NCBI GenBank assembly: GCA_964406575.1
Contig: CAYOSH010000001.1
Location: 1-64,000, forward strand
Source of the DNA: WTAW01 sp964406575
GTDB taxonomy: Bacteria > Acidobacteriota > Aminicenantia > Aminicenantales > Aminicenantaceae
DNA: 64,000 nucleotides
Direction: 5' to 3'
Of the stretch, positions 9,343-16,769 are shown piece after piece. Position 1 is the stretch's first letter, and every line of letters begins with the position of its first letter. A program made the translations under genes and the position numbers. The notes below the pieces were generated by a model. That model had not been told where the DNA came from. It was given only the letters and a program-made list of their open reading frames with translations, and did not search any database.

Positions 9343-9753
9343 ATGACAAAGTTAATCCTGAGCATTGTCTTCACCTGGCTCTTTGTGAACATCCTGAAAC
9401 CGATCATCAAATGGAAAAAGGCGGGAAAATTCGAAAAAAGGTTCCTCGCGGAAGACGGGGGCATGCCTTCGGGACATACATCCTGGGTGGCCCCCTTAGC
9501 GACAGGGTTGTATCTCGAAACCGGGTTCTCGTATCTGTTTATAATTAGCGTCGTTATCACGCTCAATGTGGTCTATGATGCCATCAGCGTGAGGCCAAAG
9601 ATCGCAAGACAGGCCCGCTCTCTCAACAGGCTCATTCAAGGAAAGGAAGGATTCGAAAAACTTGAGGAGAGCGTTGGCCACACGGCCGCCGAAGTCCTCG
9701 TGAGTCTTGTCCTCAGCGTGATCATCCCCCTTGTTGTCTACAAAATCTTCTAA
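9343..9753 (+). CDS. Divergent PAP2 family membrane protein (DUF212-like)
   Basis: A 136-residue integral membrane protein resembling the YuiD/DUF212 branch of acid phosphatase/vanadium haloperoxidase-like proteins. It shows an N-terminal hydrophobic helix, the small-family block GGMPSGHTSWVAPLA and a later GHTAAEVLVS. The histidines in PSGHT and GHT match the family. Its substrate is unknown. GGGAG lies about six bases before the ATG. A 131-base gap separates it from the upstream operon, so it is probably transcribed separately. Confidence 0.85.
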   Translation: MTKLILSIVFTWLFVNILKPIIKWKKAGKFEKRFLAEDGGMPSGHTSWVAPLATGLYLETGFSYLFIISVVITLNVVYDAISVRPKIARQARSLNRLIQGKEGFEKLEESVGHTAAEVLVSLVLSVIIPLVVYKIF

Positions 9754-9892
9754 TCCAAGATTCGGGGGTTCCATGGCTCTCTCCTCAAAAACCCGAGCAA
9801 AACCGCTCAAGGCATCAGGAGGTTCGATCAGCAACAGAATATGGACATTGGAGTTGCACAATACCAGGATCACAGAGATACAAATAAGGGCT

Positions 9893-10870
9893 TTATTCGG
9901 ATAAAACCTTTTTCAGCTCCTCTTTGAGTGGAGGGATGACCTGGAACAGGTCGCCCACTACACCAAAATCCGCCACTTTGAGGATAGGCGCATCCGCATC
10001 CTTATTGACCGCCACGATAACCTTGGACGAGGACATGCCCGCCAGATGCTGAATGGCTCCGGAAATCCCAAATGCCATGTAGAGGTTTGGAGAGACGGTT
10101 TTTCCTGTCTGTCCGACCTGGTGTTGGTGGTCAATCCATCCCGCATCGACCGCCGAGCGAGAGGCCCCCAGAGCAGAATGGGGCAGGATTCTGGTCAACT
10201 CTCTGAGAAGATCAAAATTCTCGGGTCCTTTCATGCCTCTCCCCCCTGATACAACGATCTCGGCCTCTGTGACGTCGAGCTCTGCGCCTTCTTCCTTCAA
10301 GATCTCGCTGACTCGATCTTGGACCCGATCTTCGGGAACGGAGATCTCTTTTTTCTCCACTTCTCCCTGCTCATCTCCAGGGGTGTCGAGAGCGAAGACA
10401 TTTGGCCTCAGAGAAACGATCACGGGTGATGACTTAAACCGGAAGGTTGCCAGTGCTTTCCCTGCAAATATGGGGCGTTTCACTTCCAGGCGTCCATCCT
10501 TAACCGCTGTCTGGATACAGTCTGAAGCCAGGCTTACGCCTAACTTTGCCGCCAATCGTGGCGCCAGGTCTCTCCCCAGGGAAGTGGCCGCAAAAAAGAT
10601 CCCTTGGGGCGCCAGCTCCCCGCACAATTCGGTGAGAACAAATGCATAACCCGAGGGAGAATAATTACTGAGAAGAGGATTATCAAGGATGATAATCCTC
10701 TTTGCACCATATTGTATAACCTCTGGGGCTAAAGCGCCGAGGCCATGCCCAACACATACGGCAACAATTTCCTGGTTGAGCTCGCTCGCTCGTCTTTTCG
10801 CTTCAGAGAGTACTTCTAAAGACGATTTCTTAACCTTCCCATCTCTGACTTCCATGTAGACGATGATCAT
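9893..10870 (-). CDS. etfA: Electron transfer flavoprotein alpha subunit
   Basis: With EtfB forms the FAD-containing heterodimer that passes electrons from acyl-CoA or similar dehydrogenases to a membrane acceptor, or bifurcates them. The 325 residues are normal for EtfA. The C-terminal FAD domain shows GGRGMKG near 208, the signature block SRSAVDAGW, GQTGKTVSPNLY and AVNKDADAPI. It lies 12 bases after etfB, so they form one transcript. No dehydrogenase lies beside them, so the donor cannot be read from context. Confidence 0.96.
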   Translation of the reverse strand: MIIVYMEVRDGKVKKSSLEVLSEAKRRASELNQEIVAVCVGHGLGALAPEVIQYGAKRIIILDNPLLSNYSPSGYAFVLTELCGELAPQGIFFAATSLGRDLAPRLAAKLGVSLASDCIQTAVKDGRLEVKRPIFAGKALATFRFKSSPVIVSLRPNVFALDTPGDEQGEVEKKEISVPEDRVQDRVSEILKEEGAELDVTEAEIVVSGGRGMKGPENFDLLRELTRILPHSALGASRSAVDAGWIDHQHQVGQTGKTVSPNLYMAFGISGAIQHLAGMSSSKVIVAVNKDADAPILKVADFGVVGDLFQVIPPLKEELKKVLSE

Positions 10871-10882
10871 TGTATGCCTCCT

Positions 10883-11665
10883 CTAAACCACCTTCGCTTC
10901 TTGGCGCAAGAACTCCACCAATTTTTTTGCTGCAACCTCCGGCTCATCCTCGACAACTCTTCCCGCATGACGCGGCGGAGGGCTCTCCAATTTGACAAGC
11001 TCCAGCTTAGGAGCAAGCTCTTCCTCATCCAGCCCTAATTCTTGGAGGGTTAATACCGGAATTTCCTTCCTTTTGGCCATCATGATGCCCTTGAGAGTCT
11101 CATAACGAGGCTCGTTCAGTCCCTTCTGAGCACTGATGACCGCAGGCAAAGAAACGATCACTTTTTCATATGCCCCCTCGATCTCCCGATGGGCCACAAC
11201 GGAATTTTCCTCCACCTCGAGTTTAGTGACCACGTTTATCTGGGGCAAGTCCAGCAATGCTGCCACCATTGAAGGCACTAACGCATTGTCTGCTCCGACA
11301 GACTGTTTCCCGAAAAGAAGCAAGTTGTAATCCGGAAATTTGCTCTTCATCGCCTGGGCAATGATCTTGGCGATCCTTAATCCATCATACAGCTCGGGAG
11401 CATTATCTTTGATGAGCACGGCCTCATCAGCGCCCATGGCCAAACATTTTTTCAAAACAGCAGTAGCTTCATCAGATCCCACTGAGACGACGGTGACCTT
11501 GCCTCCCTTGGCCTCTCGGATTTGTAGGGCTTCCTCAACGGCAAACTCATCGTAAGGGCTTAAGACAAAATTCAGGCCTTCTTCGACGATACTGTTCGTC
11601 TCATGTTCTATCCGAATCTTGGATTCAGTATCTGGAACTCTTTTAACGAAGACAAAGATATTCAC
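10883..11665 (-). CDS. etfB: Electron transfer flavoprotein beta subunit
   Basis: The partner of EtfA, holding AMP in most family members and forming the heterodimer in the cytoplasm. The 260 residues match EtfB, with VKRVPDTESKI at the start and NPYDE-like SPYDEFAVEEAL near residue 40. I chose the GTG at 11665, giving MNIFVFVKR, because GGAGGT lies four bases before it; a GTG four codons upstream is possible but lacks this site. A good minus-strand promoter is centred 60 bases upstream. Confidence 0.96.
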   Translation of the reverse strand: MNIFVFVKRVPDTESKIRIEHETNSIVEEGLNFVLSPYDEFAVEEALQIREAKGGKVTVVSVGSDEATAVLKKCLAMGADEAVLIKDNAPELYDGLRIAKIIAQAMKSKFPDYNLLLFGKQSVGADNALVPSMVAALLDLPQINVVTKLEVEENSVVAHREIEGAYEKVIVSLPAVISAQKGLNEPRYETLKGIMMAKRKEIPVLTLQELGLDEEELAPKLELVKLESPPPRHAGRVVEDEPEVAAKKLVEFLRQEAKVV

Positions 11666-11715
11666 GTTTACCTCCACAGTTCATTTTTTCCCACTCCAAC
11701 AATTGGGGATAAAAC

Positions 11716-11744
11716 ATAATAACCAATGCTCTCCAAAATATCAA
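11716..11744 (-). promoter_or_regulatory. etfBA promoter
   Basis: On the minus strand TTGATA, a 17-base spacer and TATTAT, each hexamer one base off consensus, about 50 bases before the etfB GTG. Confidence 0.6.
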
Positions 11745-11763
11745 ATCCTTCCGAGAATCGTTA

Positions 11764-11820
11764 GCATCCTTATTTCCGTGATGGTATGAATGTCTCTGAG
11801 CGTTATTGAATGATCAGATT
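11764..11820 (+). repeat. 57-base intergenic repeat, copy 1
   Basis: Matches 44018-44073 in the same orientation: about 24 of the first 28 bases and 16 of the last 17 agree, with a diverged centre. It contains CCGTGATGG, a core shared with other intergenic spots near 44-46 kb. The rest of the 290-base gap between etfB and fabF shows nothing else beyond the etf promoter. Confidence 0.5.
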
Positions 11821-11955
11821 TTGCGCAAGATACAGAAATCCGATGGCAGACAACAGGCATTGTCCAAGAGAGGAGGGAAACGGGATTGTGGATTGGAAAG
11901 GCTGAGCCTGGATTCCTAGTTCTGTAAAAAGTCTAACCAAGTCCCAAAGCGGAAG

Positions 11956-13230
11956 TTATTCGTCGAATTTTCGGAAAAGAAGGGTTCCGTTCGTGCCGCC
12001 GAATCCGAAAGAATTGCTCAGAGCAAACTCAATATTCACCCGGCGTGAGGTGTTCGGCACATAATCGAGATCACACTCGGGGTCTGGATTCTCGTAATTG
12101 ATGGTCGGAGACAAAATCTGATGTTTTAGGCTCAGGACGCACACGGCTGCTTCCATGCCTCCCGCTGCTCCCAGCAGGTGTCCTGTCATAGATTTCGACG
12201 AACTGATTGCCACCCGATACGCATGGTCGCCAAAAGCCTTTTTGATGGCATGGGTTTCGATCTTGTCGTTCCAGGGAGTAGACGTGCCATGCGCGTTGAT
12301 GTACCCGACCTCTTCCGGGGCAACCCCTGCATCGGCAAGGGCGGCTTTCATGCAGAGGGTGGCCCCCTCCCCATCAATGCTGGGCGTTGAGGGGTGATAC
12401 GCATCCCCGCTCAATCCGTACCCGATAATCTCTGCATAGATCCGGGCACCCCTTGTTACAGCGTGGCCCAGCTCTTCCAGGATCAAGATCGCGGCGCCTT
12501 CTGCGATGACAAAACCATCACGCTTGGCATCAAAGGGCCGAGAGGCCTTCTGGGGTTCCTCGTTCCTCAAGGATAAAGCACGCATAGCCGTAAAACCGGC
12601 AATGCCCAAAGGAGTAACTGGAGCTTCCGCCCCCCCGCAAATCATAATATCGACATCCCCTCTAGATATGAGCCGGGAGGAATCTCCGATCGAATGGGTG
12701 CTCGTGGCACAGGCCGTGGCATTGGCCAGGTTGGGGCCTCTGGCTTTGTATTTGATTGAAACAACCCCCGACGCTTCGTTGATTATCCCGGAGATCAAGA
12801 AGAATGGAGAGACCCGCTCAGGGCCTCTTTCGAGCAGTATCTGGACATTGTTCGCAATAGCACCGATCCCCCCTATTCCGGATCCCACATAAACGCCGGT
12901 TCTTTCCCCTTGCAAAAGGACAGGATCTATCCCGGAATCCTGGACCGCCAGCTCCGACGCTGCCACAGCATACTGGATGAATGGGTCCATTTTTCGGACT
13001 TCCTTTTTGTCGATGAACTCAAGCGGATCGAAGCCTTTGACTTCCCCGGCGATTTGACTGGCATGCCGGGAGGCATCAAACCTGGTGATGCGATTGATCC
13101 CGCTTTTCCCCGCCAAAATATTCGTCCAGTTCTCCTCAACCCCCATCCCCATAGGCGAGACTAGGCCGATCCCCGTGACGACAACTCTCTTATCTGGTCC
13201 TCTTGTTCTGGGAAATCGTGCCGCGGACAT
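11956..13230 (-). CDS. fabF: 3-oxoacyl-ACP synthase II
   Basis: A condensing enzyme that elongates acyl-ACP with malonyl-ACP in fatty acid synthesis. The 424 residues fit FabF. The nucleophilic cysteine is in ATACATSTHS, and the catalytic histidines are in NAHGTSTPWND and KSMTGHLLGAAGG. The glycine-rich C-terminal NSFGFGGTNG is present. The N-terminus has about 14 extra residues before the KRVVVTGIGLVSPMG that usually begins the family; no strong ribosome binding site decides the exact start. It follows acpP by 18 bases and ends the operon that starts at yceD. Confidence 0.96.
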   Translation of the reverse strand: MSAARFPRTRGPDKRVVVTGIGLVSPMGMGVEENWTNILAGKSGINRITRFDASRHASQIAGEVKGFDPLEFIDKKEVRKMDPFIQYAVAASELAVQDSGIDPVLLQGERTGVYVGSGIGGIGAIANNVQILLERGPERVSPFFLISGIINEASGVVSIKYKARGPNLANATACATSTHSIGDSSRLISRGDVDIMICGGAEAPVTPLGIAGFTAMRALSLRNEEPQKASRPFDAKRDGFVIAEGAAILILEELGHAVTRGARIYAEIIGYGLSGDAYHPSTPSIDGEGATLCMKAALADAGVAPEEVGYINAHGTSTPWNDKIETHAIKKAFGDHAYRVAISSSKSMTGHLLGAAGGMEAAVCVLSLKHQILSPTINYENPDPECDLDYVPNTSRRVNIEFALSNSFGFGGTNGTLLFRKFDE

Positions 13231-13248
13231 GACGAGTTTTTTATGTGG

Positions 13249-13497
13249 TTATTTGTTTTGAAGAAAATTTAAGACATAATCGATGGCCTTCCCAACAGTG
13301 GTCATTTTTTCCGCATCTTCATCCGGAATATCTAGGTCAAATTCATCCTCGAGTGCCATGACTAATTCTACTGTATCTAGGGAATCTGCTCCGAGGTCAT
13401 CTATGAATGACGCTTCCTCGGTGACCTGATCTTCGCTGATGCTGAGCTTATCCGCAATGATAGCCTTTATTTTTTTCAACAGTTCTTCTCTTTCCAT
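13249..13497 (-). CDS. acpP: Acyl carrier protein
   Basis: The small acidic carrier of growing acyl chains. Its 82 residues include the phosphopantetheine site serine in DLGADSLDTVEL, and most of the surface is acidic as expected. A strong GGAG-type site (GGAGAAAA) precedes the ATG. It sits between fabG (43 bases) and fabF (18 bases), the usual order. Confidence 0.97.
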   Translation of the reverse strand: MEREELLKKIKAIIADKLSISEDQVTEEASFIDDLGADSLDTVELVMALEDEFDLDIPDEDAEKMTTVGKAIDYVLNFLQNK

Positions 13498-13540
13498 TTT
13501 TTTCTCCTTTTCTGTATATTCACAATTTTCATTGTGTGCA

Positions 13541-14281
13541 TTACATCAACATCCCACCGTTAATGCCGACAACTTGGCCAGTGATGTAGGATGCGTTCTC
13601 AGAGAGGAAGAATTTGACCAGATGGGCCACTTCATCTGGAGTGCCAAACCGCTTCATGGGAATGATATCAACGAACGCGCCCTTGACCGCTTCAGAGAGG
13701 TTTTCCGTCATGGCTGTGGAAATATACCCGGGAGCGACGGCGTTTACCGTAATCCCCCTGGATGCGACCTCTCGTGCCAGCGACTTGGTGAAACCGATGA
13801 CTCCAGCCTTGGATGCGGAATAGTTAGTCTGGCCTGCATTTCCCATAAGGCCGACGACAGATGAGATGTTTACGATCCGGCCGAAGCGATTGCTCATCAT
13901 GTTGCGGATCACAGCCTTGGAAAAGTTGAACACGCCTTTCAAGTTCACGGCGAGAACAGCATCCCAATCCTCCTCTTTGAGCCGCAGCAACAATCCATCC
14001 CGAGTGATACCGGCATTGTTCACCAGGTGATCGATCTTTTGATGCTCTTTTAAAACACGCCCGACAACGTCAGCCGTCTCGTCTGATCGGGAAACATCCG
14101 CACTATAGGCAAAAGCCGTCCCCTTGTGCGCGCCGATCTTATCCACGACTTCATCAAGCTTTTCCTTTTGAATATCGACCAAGACGACGATGGCACCATC
14201 CCTGGCTAGAGAAAGCGCTATGGCCTCCCCGATGCCTTGAGATGCCCCCGTCACAACGGATACTCGGCCGGAAAGAGTCAT
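13541..14281 (-). CDS. fabG: 3-oxoacyl-ACP reductase
   Basis: NADPH-dependent reduction of 3-oxoacyl-ACP, the first reduction of each fatty acid cycle. This is a 246-residue short-chain dehydrogenase with the nucleotide site TGASQGIGEA near residue 11, NNAGITRDG near 88, the catalytic serine in NISSVVG and the YSASK catalytic pair near 152. It starts one base after the plsX stop, and the genes are probably translated together. No malonyl transferase (fabD) or fabH lies between them, unlike the common plsX-fabH-fabD-fabG order. Confidence 0.96.
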   Translation of the reverse strand: MTLSGRVSVVTGASQGIGEAIALSLARDGAIVVLVDIQKEKLDEVVDKIGAHKGTAFAYSADVSRSDETADVVGRVLKEHQKIDHLVNNAGITRDGLLLRLKEEDWDAVLAVNLKGVFNFSKAVIRNMMSNRFGRIVNISSVVGLMGNAGQTNYSASKAGVIGFTKSLAREVASRGITVNAVAPGYISTAMTENLSEAVKGAFVDIIPMKRFGTPDEVAHLVKFFLSENASYITGQVVGINGGMLM

Positions 14282-14282
14282 T

Positions 14283-15296
14283 TTATACCTTCATCCCCTG
14301 TGCTCCCTCTGAAAAGAGGGAGAGTTCTGCCCGAATTTTATCCTGGACCTTGTTTACGACAAAATCCCTGGCCATCTTTACAGCATTTTTGACGGCCACT
14401 GCATTCGAGCGGCCGTGCCCGATGATGCACACCCCGTTTATTCCCAAGAGCTGGGCTCCTCCATATTCGGAATAATCCACCCGCTTGTAAAGTTTTTTCA
14501 AGTGCCTCTTCATCAACAGGAAACCGATCTTTGCGAAAAGATTCTTCATGATTTCTGTTCGCGCCATGTGGAACATCGTATCTACGACCCCTTCACTCAC
14601 TTTGAGGGCAATGTTTCCCGTGAACCCATCACTCACGATCACATCGGCCTTCCCCGAATAGATGTCTTTTCCCTCCACATTCCCAATAAAATTCATCGAA
14701 GACGCCATCAATCGGGTATGGACCTCTTTGGTCAGCTCGTTTCCTTTCGTCCTTTCCTCGCCCACGCTCATCAAGGCGATGCGGGGCTCCTTTCGTCCCA
14801 TAACGCTTTCCATAAAGATCCGTCCCATAACAGCGAACTGCATGAGATGATGGGGTTGGCAATTGACGTTCGCTCCGACATCGATCAAGAGAGTGGGCCC
14901 AGTCAACGTGGGGACCAACAGAGACAGAGCCGGTCTGTCCACCCCGCTCAGAGCCCCCAGGACCTTGTTTGATATGTACACAACGGCCGCTGTATTCCCT
15001 GTGCTGACAAACGCATCCGCCTTCTTTTCTTTGAGGAGTTGGGTGCCTATACGGATGGATGACTTCTTTTTTTTCCTGAAAGAAAGAATGCTTTCGCTCA
15101 TGCTGATCGTTTCGGATGCATTGACTATAGTGACTCTGGAGTTCGAATGATCCAGTTTGTCATACTCTCGTTTCACGAGGGGCTCTGACCCCACAAGAAG
15201 AACTTCGATATCGAGCTCCCGGGACGCTCTTACCGCCCCTTCAACAGTGACTTTTGGCCCGAAGTCCCCCCCCATGGCATCAACAGCGACCTTCAT
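14283..15296 (-). CDS. plsX: Phosphate acyltransferase
   Basis: Makes acyl-phosphate from acyl-ACP, feeding PlsY in phospholipid synthesis at the inner membrane. The 337 residues match PlsX, beginning MKVAVDAMGGDFGP and containing STGNTAA, LIDVGANV and DGFTGNIALK. It sits directly after rpmF (13 bases) and before fabG, the standard phospholipid/fatty acid arrangement. Confidence 0.96.
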   Translation of the reverse strand: MKVAVDAMGGDFGPKVTVEGAVRASRELDIEVLLVGSEPLVKREYDKLDHSNSRVTIVNASETISMSESILSFRKKKKSSIRIGTQLLKEKKADAFVSTGNTAAVVYISNKVLGALSGVDRPALSLLVPTLTGPTLLIDVGANVNCQPHHLMQFAVMGRIFMESVMGRKEPRIALMSVGEERTKGNELTKEVHTRLMASSMNFIGNVEGKDIYSGKADVIVSDGFTGNIALKVSEGVVDTMFHMARTEIMKNLFAKIGFLLMKRHLKKLYKRVDYSEYGGAQLLGINGVCIIGHGRSNAVAVKNAVKMARDFVVNKVQDKIRAELSLFSEGAQGMKV

Positions 15297-15309
15297 GTTT
15301 TCCTCGGCT

Positions 15310-15492
15310 CTATTCTTCTGTTCCCTCGATCACCTGGCGGCCTTTGTAATAACCACATTCCGGGCAGGCGCGATGGGGAAGCTTTGGGCTTCCACAGTTT
15401 GAACACAGTGAGAGCGAGGGGTTCTCAAGAGCATCATGAGCTCTACGCTTTCCTTTTCTTGAATGAGAATGTCTTCTTTTCGGATTTGCCAT
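15310..15492 (-). CDS. rpmF: 50S ribosomal protein L32, zinc-binding form
   Basis: A 60-residue component of the large ribosomal subunit. It starts MANPKRRHSHSRKGKRR and carries CSNCG and CPECG, four cysteines forming the zinc-binding (C+) type. Its ATG immediately follows the yceD stop, and plsX follows, the classic yceD-rpmF-plsX order. Confidence 0.96.
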   Translation of the reverse strand: MANPKRRHSHSRKGKRRAHDALENPSLSLCSNCGSPKLPHRACPECGYYKGRQVIEGTEE

Positions 15493-16011
15493 TTAACTTT
15501 TATCTCTCAAAAATATCTTAAGCTTTTCAAGGCGAAGGTCGGACTCCTTCGCCGTGCAAGAACATTTGCCTTCCTCTATCAGCTTCCCGCAAACAGGACA
15601 GATCCCTTGGCACCCCTGAGAACAGAGTGTCCTCATAGGAAAAGTCAGATTGAGCTGCTCAAGGATCACTTCTTTCATGTCTACGTGTCGTTTGTAGAAA
15701 AACAACCGGTCCATATCATCCTGCTCCAGCTGCTCTTTAGCCACCTCCAGCTCCTCAGGGAGATAGACCAGGTCAAACCTGGAGTCCACAGGAAACTCGA
15801 AGGGGGTGAGACAACGACAGCACACAAAATTAAGCCTCGTTGTGATCTTCCCTTGGATCAAGAGCTCTTCGCTGAGCTTCTTGACTGTCGCCTCCACATG
15901 AACAGGTTTTAAAAACACGGCATTTTCCTCGATGAGATCTTCGCTAAAGAATTCAAAATCCTTCGAAATTTTCAACCCTTCTTCAGGGATTCTATCCACA
16001 TCGATCAGCAT
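15493..16011 (-). CDS. yceD: YceD family protein (DUF177)
   Basis: A 172-residue member of the family found upstream of rpmF in most bacteria; its E. coli relative is linked to 23S rRNA. A CCRC motif near residue 64 and a C-terminal cluster (LCSQGCQGICPVCG, then KCSC) suggest metal binding. It is the first gene of the fatty acid/phospholipid operon, 30 bases after a near-perfect promoter. Family assignment is strong; the precise role is not established. Confidence 0.9.
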   Translation of the reverse strand: MLIDVDRIPEEGLKISKDFEFFSEDLIEENAVFLKPVHVEATVKKLSEELLIQGKITTRLNFVCCRCLTPFEFPVDSRFDLVYLPEELEVAKEQLEQDDMDRLFFYKRHVDMKEVILEQLNLTFPMRTLCSQGCQGICPVCGKLIEEGKCSCTAKESDLRLEKLKIFLRDKS

Positions 16012-16040
16012 ATTTTCACACTCATAAAAAAAGTCACCCT

Positions 16041-16068
16041 ATTATACCACCCTTCTTCACTTTGTCAA
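16041..16068 (-). promoter_or_regulatory. Promoter of the yceD-rpmF-plsX-fab operon
   Basis: On the minus strand TTGACA and TATAAT are both exact consensus hexamers, separated by 16 bases, with the -10 ending 30 bases before the yceD ATG. Confidence 0.7.
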
Positions 16069-16289
16069 TAATTATAAGCCCGTCCAACCTTCCTGGCTTA
16101 TCCCGCCGTTTGTCTCTGGATTTCCATGAAAATAACGCACAAAAACTCTCGGGGTTTTCCGACAAAACAAGGTGAAGTCTTCTTGTCCTTTGTCTATGGA
16201 TAACTTGAGAAACAGGGTTCTAAAGACAGAACCGTTAGAAAAAGGACATCTTGCTTTTGATGGTGCCGCTAGGCTAGAATTGAAGACAA

Positions 16290-16541
16290 ATGGCCGGGAA
16301 CAACACTGACATCGAACACAATGGTTTCATGTTCCACGTCCAAACGCAGGATCATGGGGCCAATGTTCATTATGTCGAGTCCATCGTTTACAAGTCTGGC
16401 AAAGTTCTGGCTTCACGCCGAACATACTACACAAATATCCTCCGCAGCTCCATTCTTCATGATAAGATCAAAGAAATCATCGAAGAACAGCACGAAGGCA
16501 TTCTCAAAGATATTTCCGAAGGGAAGTTCGATCAACTCTAA
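16290..16541 (+). CDS. Small conserved protein of unknown function
   Basis: An 83-residue soluble protein with NTDIEHNGFMFHVQTQDHG, a pattern I associate with short uncharacterised proteins of acidobacteria and deltaproteobacteria, then SIVYKSGKVLASRRTYY and a charged C-terminal helix. No signal or membrane segment is visible. A TAGAAT box ends ten bases before the ATG, so the messenger may be almost leaderless, and no Shine-Dalgarno is seen. It lies alone between the yceD operon and polA. I assign no function. Confidence 0.65.
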   Translation: MAGNNTDIEHNGFMFHVQTQDHGANVHYVESIVYKSGKVLASRRTYYTNILRSSILHDKIKEIIEEQHEGILKDISEGKFDQL

Positions 16542-16769
16542 TTCCGTTTGAGTCGGCAACATGCAGTGGGAAGGAGACAGGAGGAGCCCTTGCTGAGCCT
16601 TCAAACAGTTGTGCGCCTCACCCACTCAGGGCACACCACAAGAGATCCAGCCTTCCCGCCAACGCAGGTCGGAATATGTTGAGGCTATTTTTCGGGCTTG
16701 TATTTGTGCTCCCATTATATAAAATAGTCAACAGAGACAGGATTGTGGATAGACTGCACAGACAATAAG

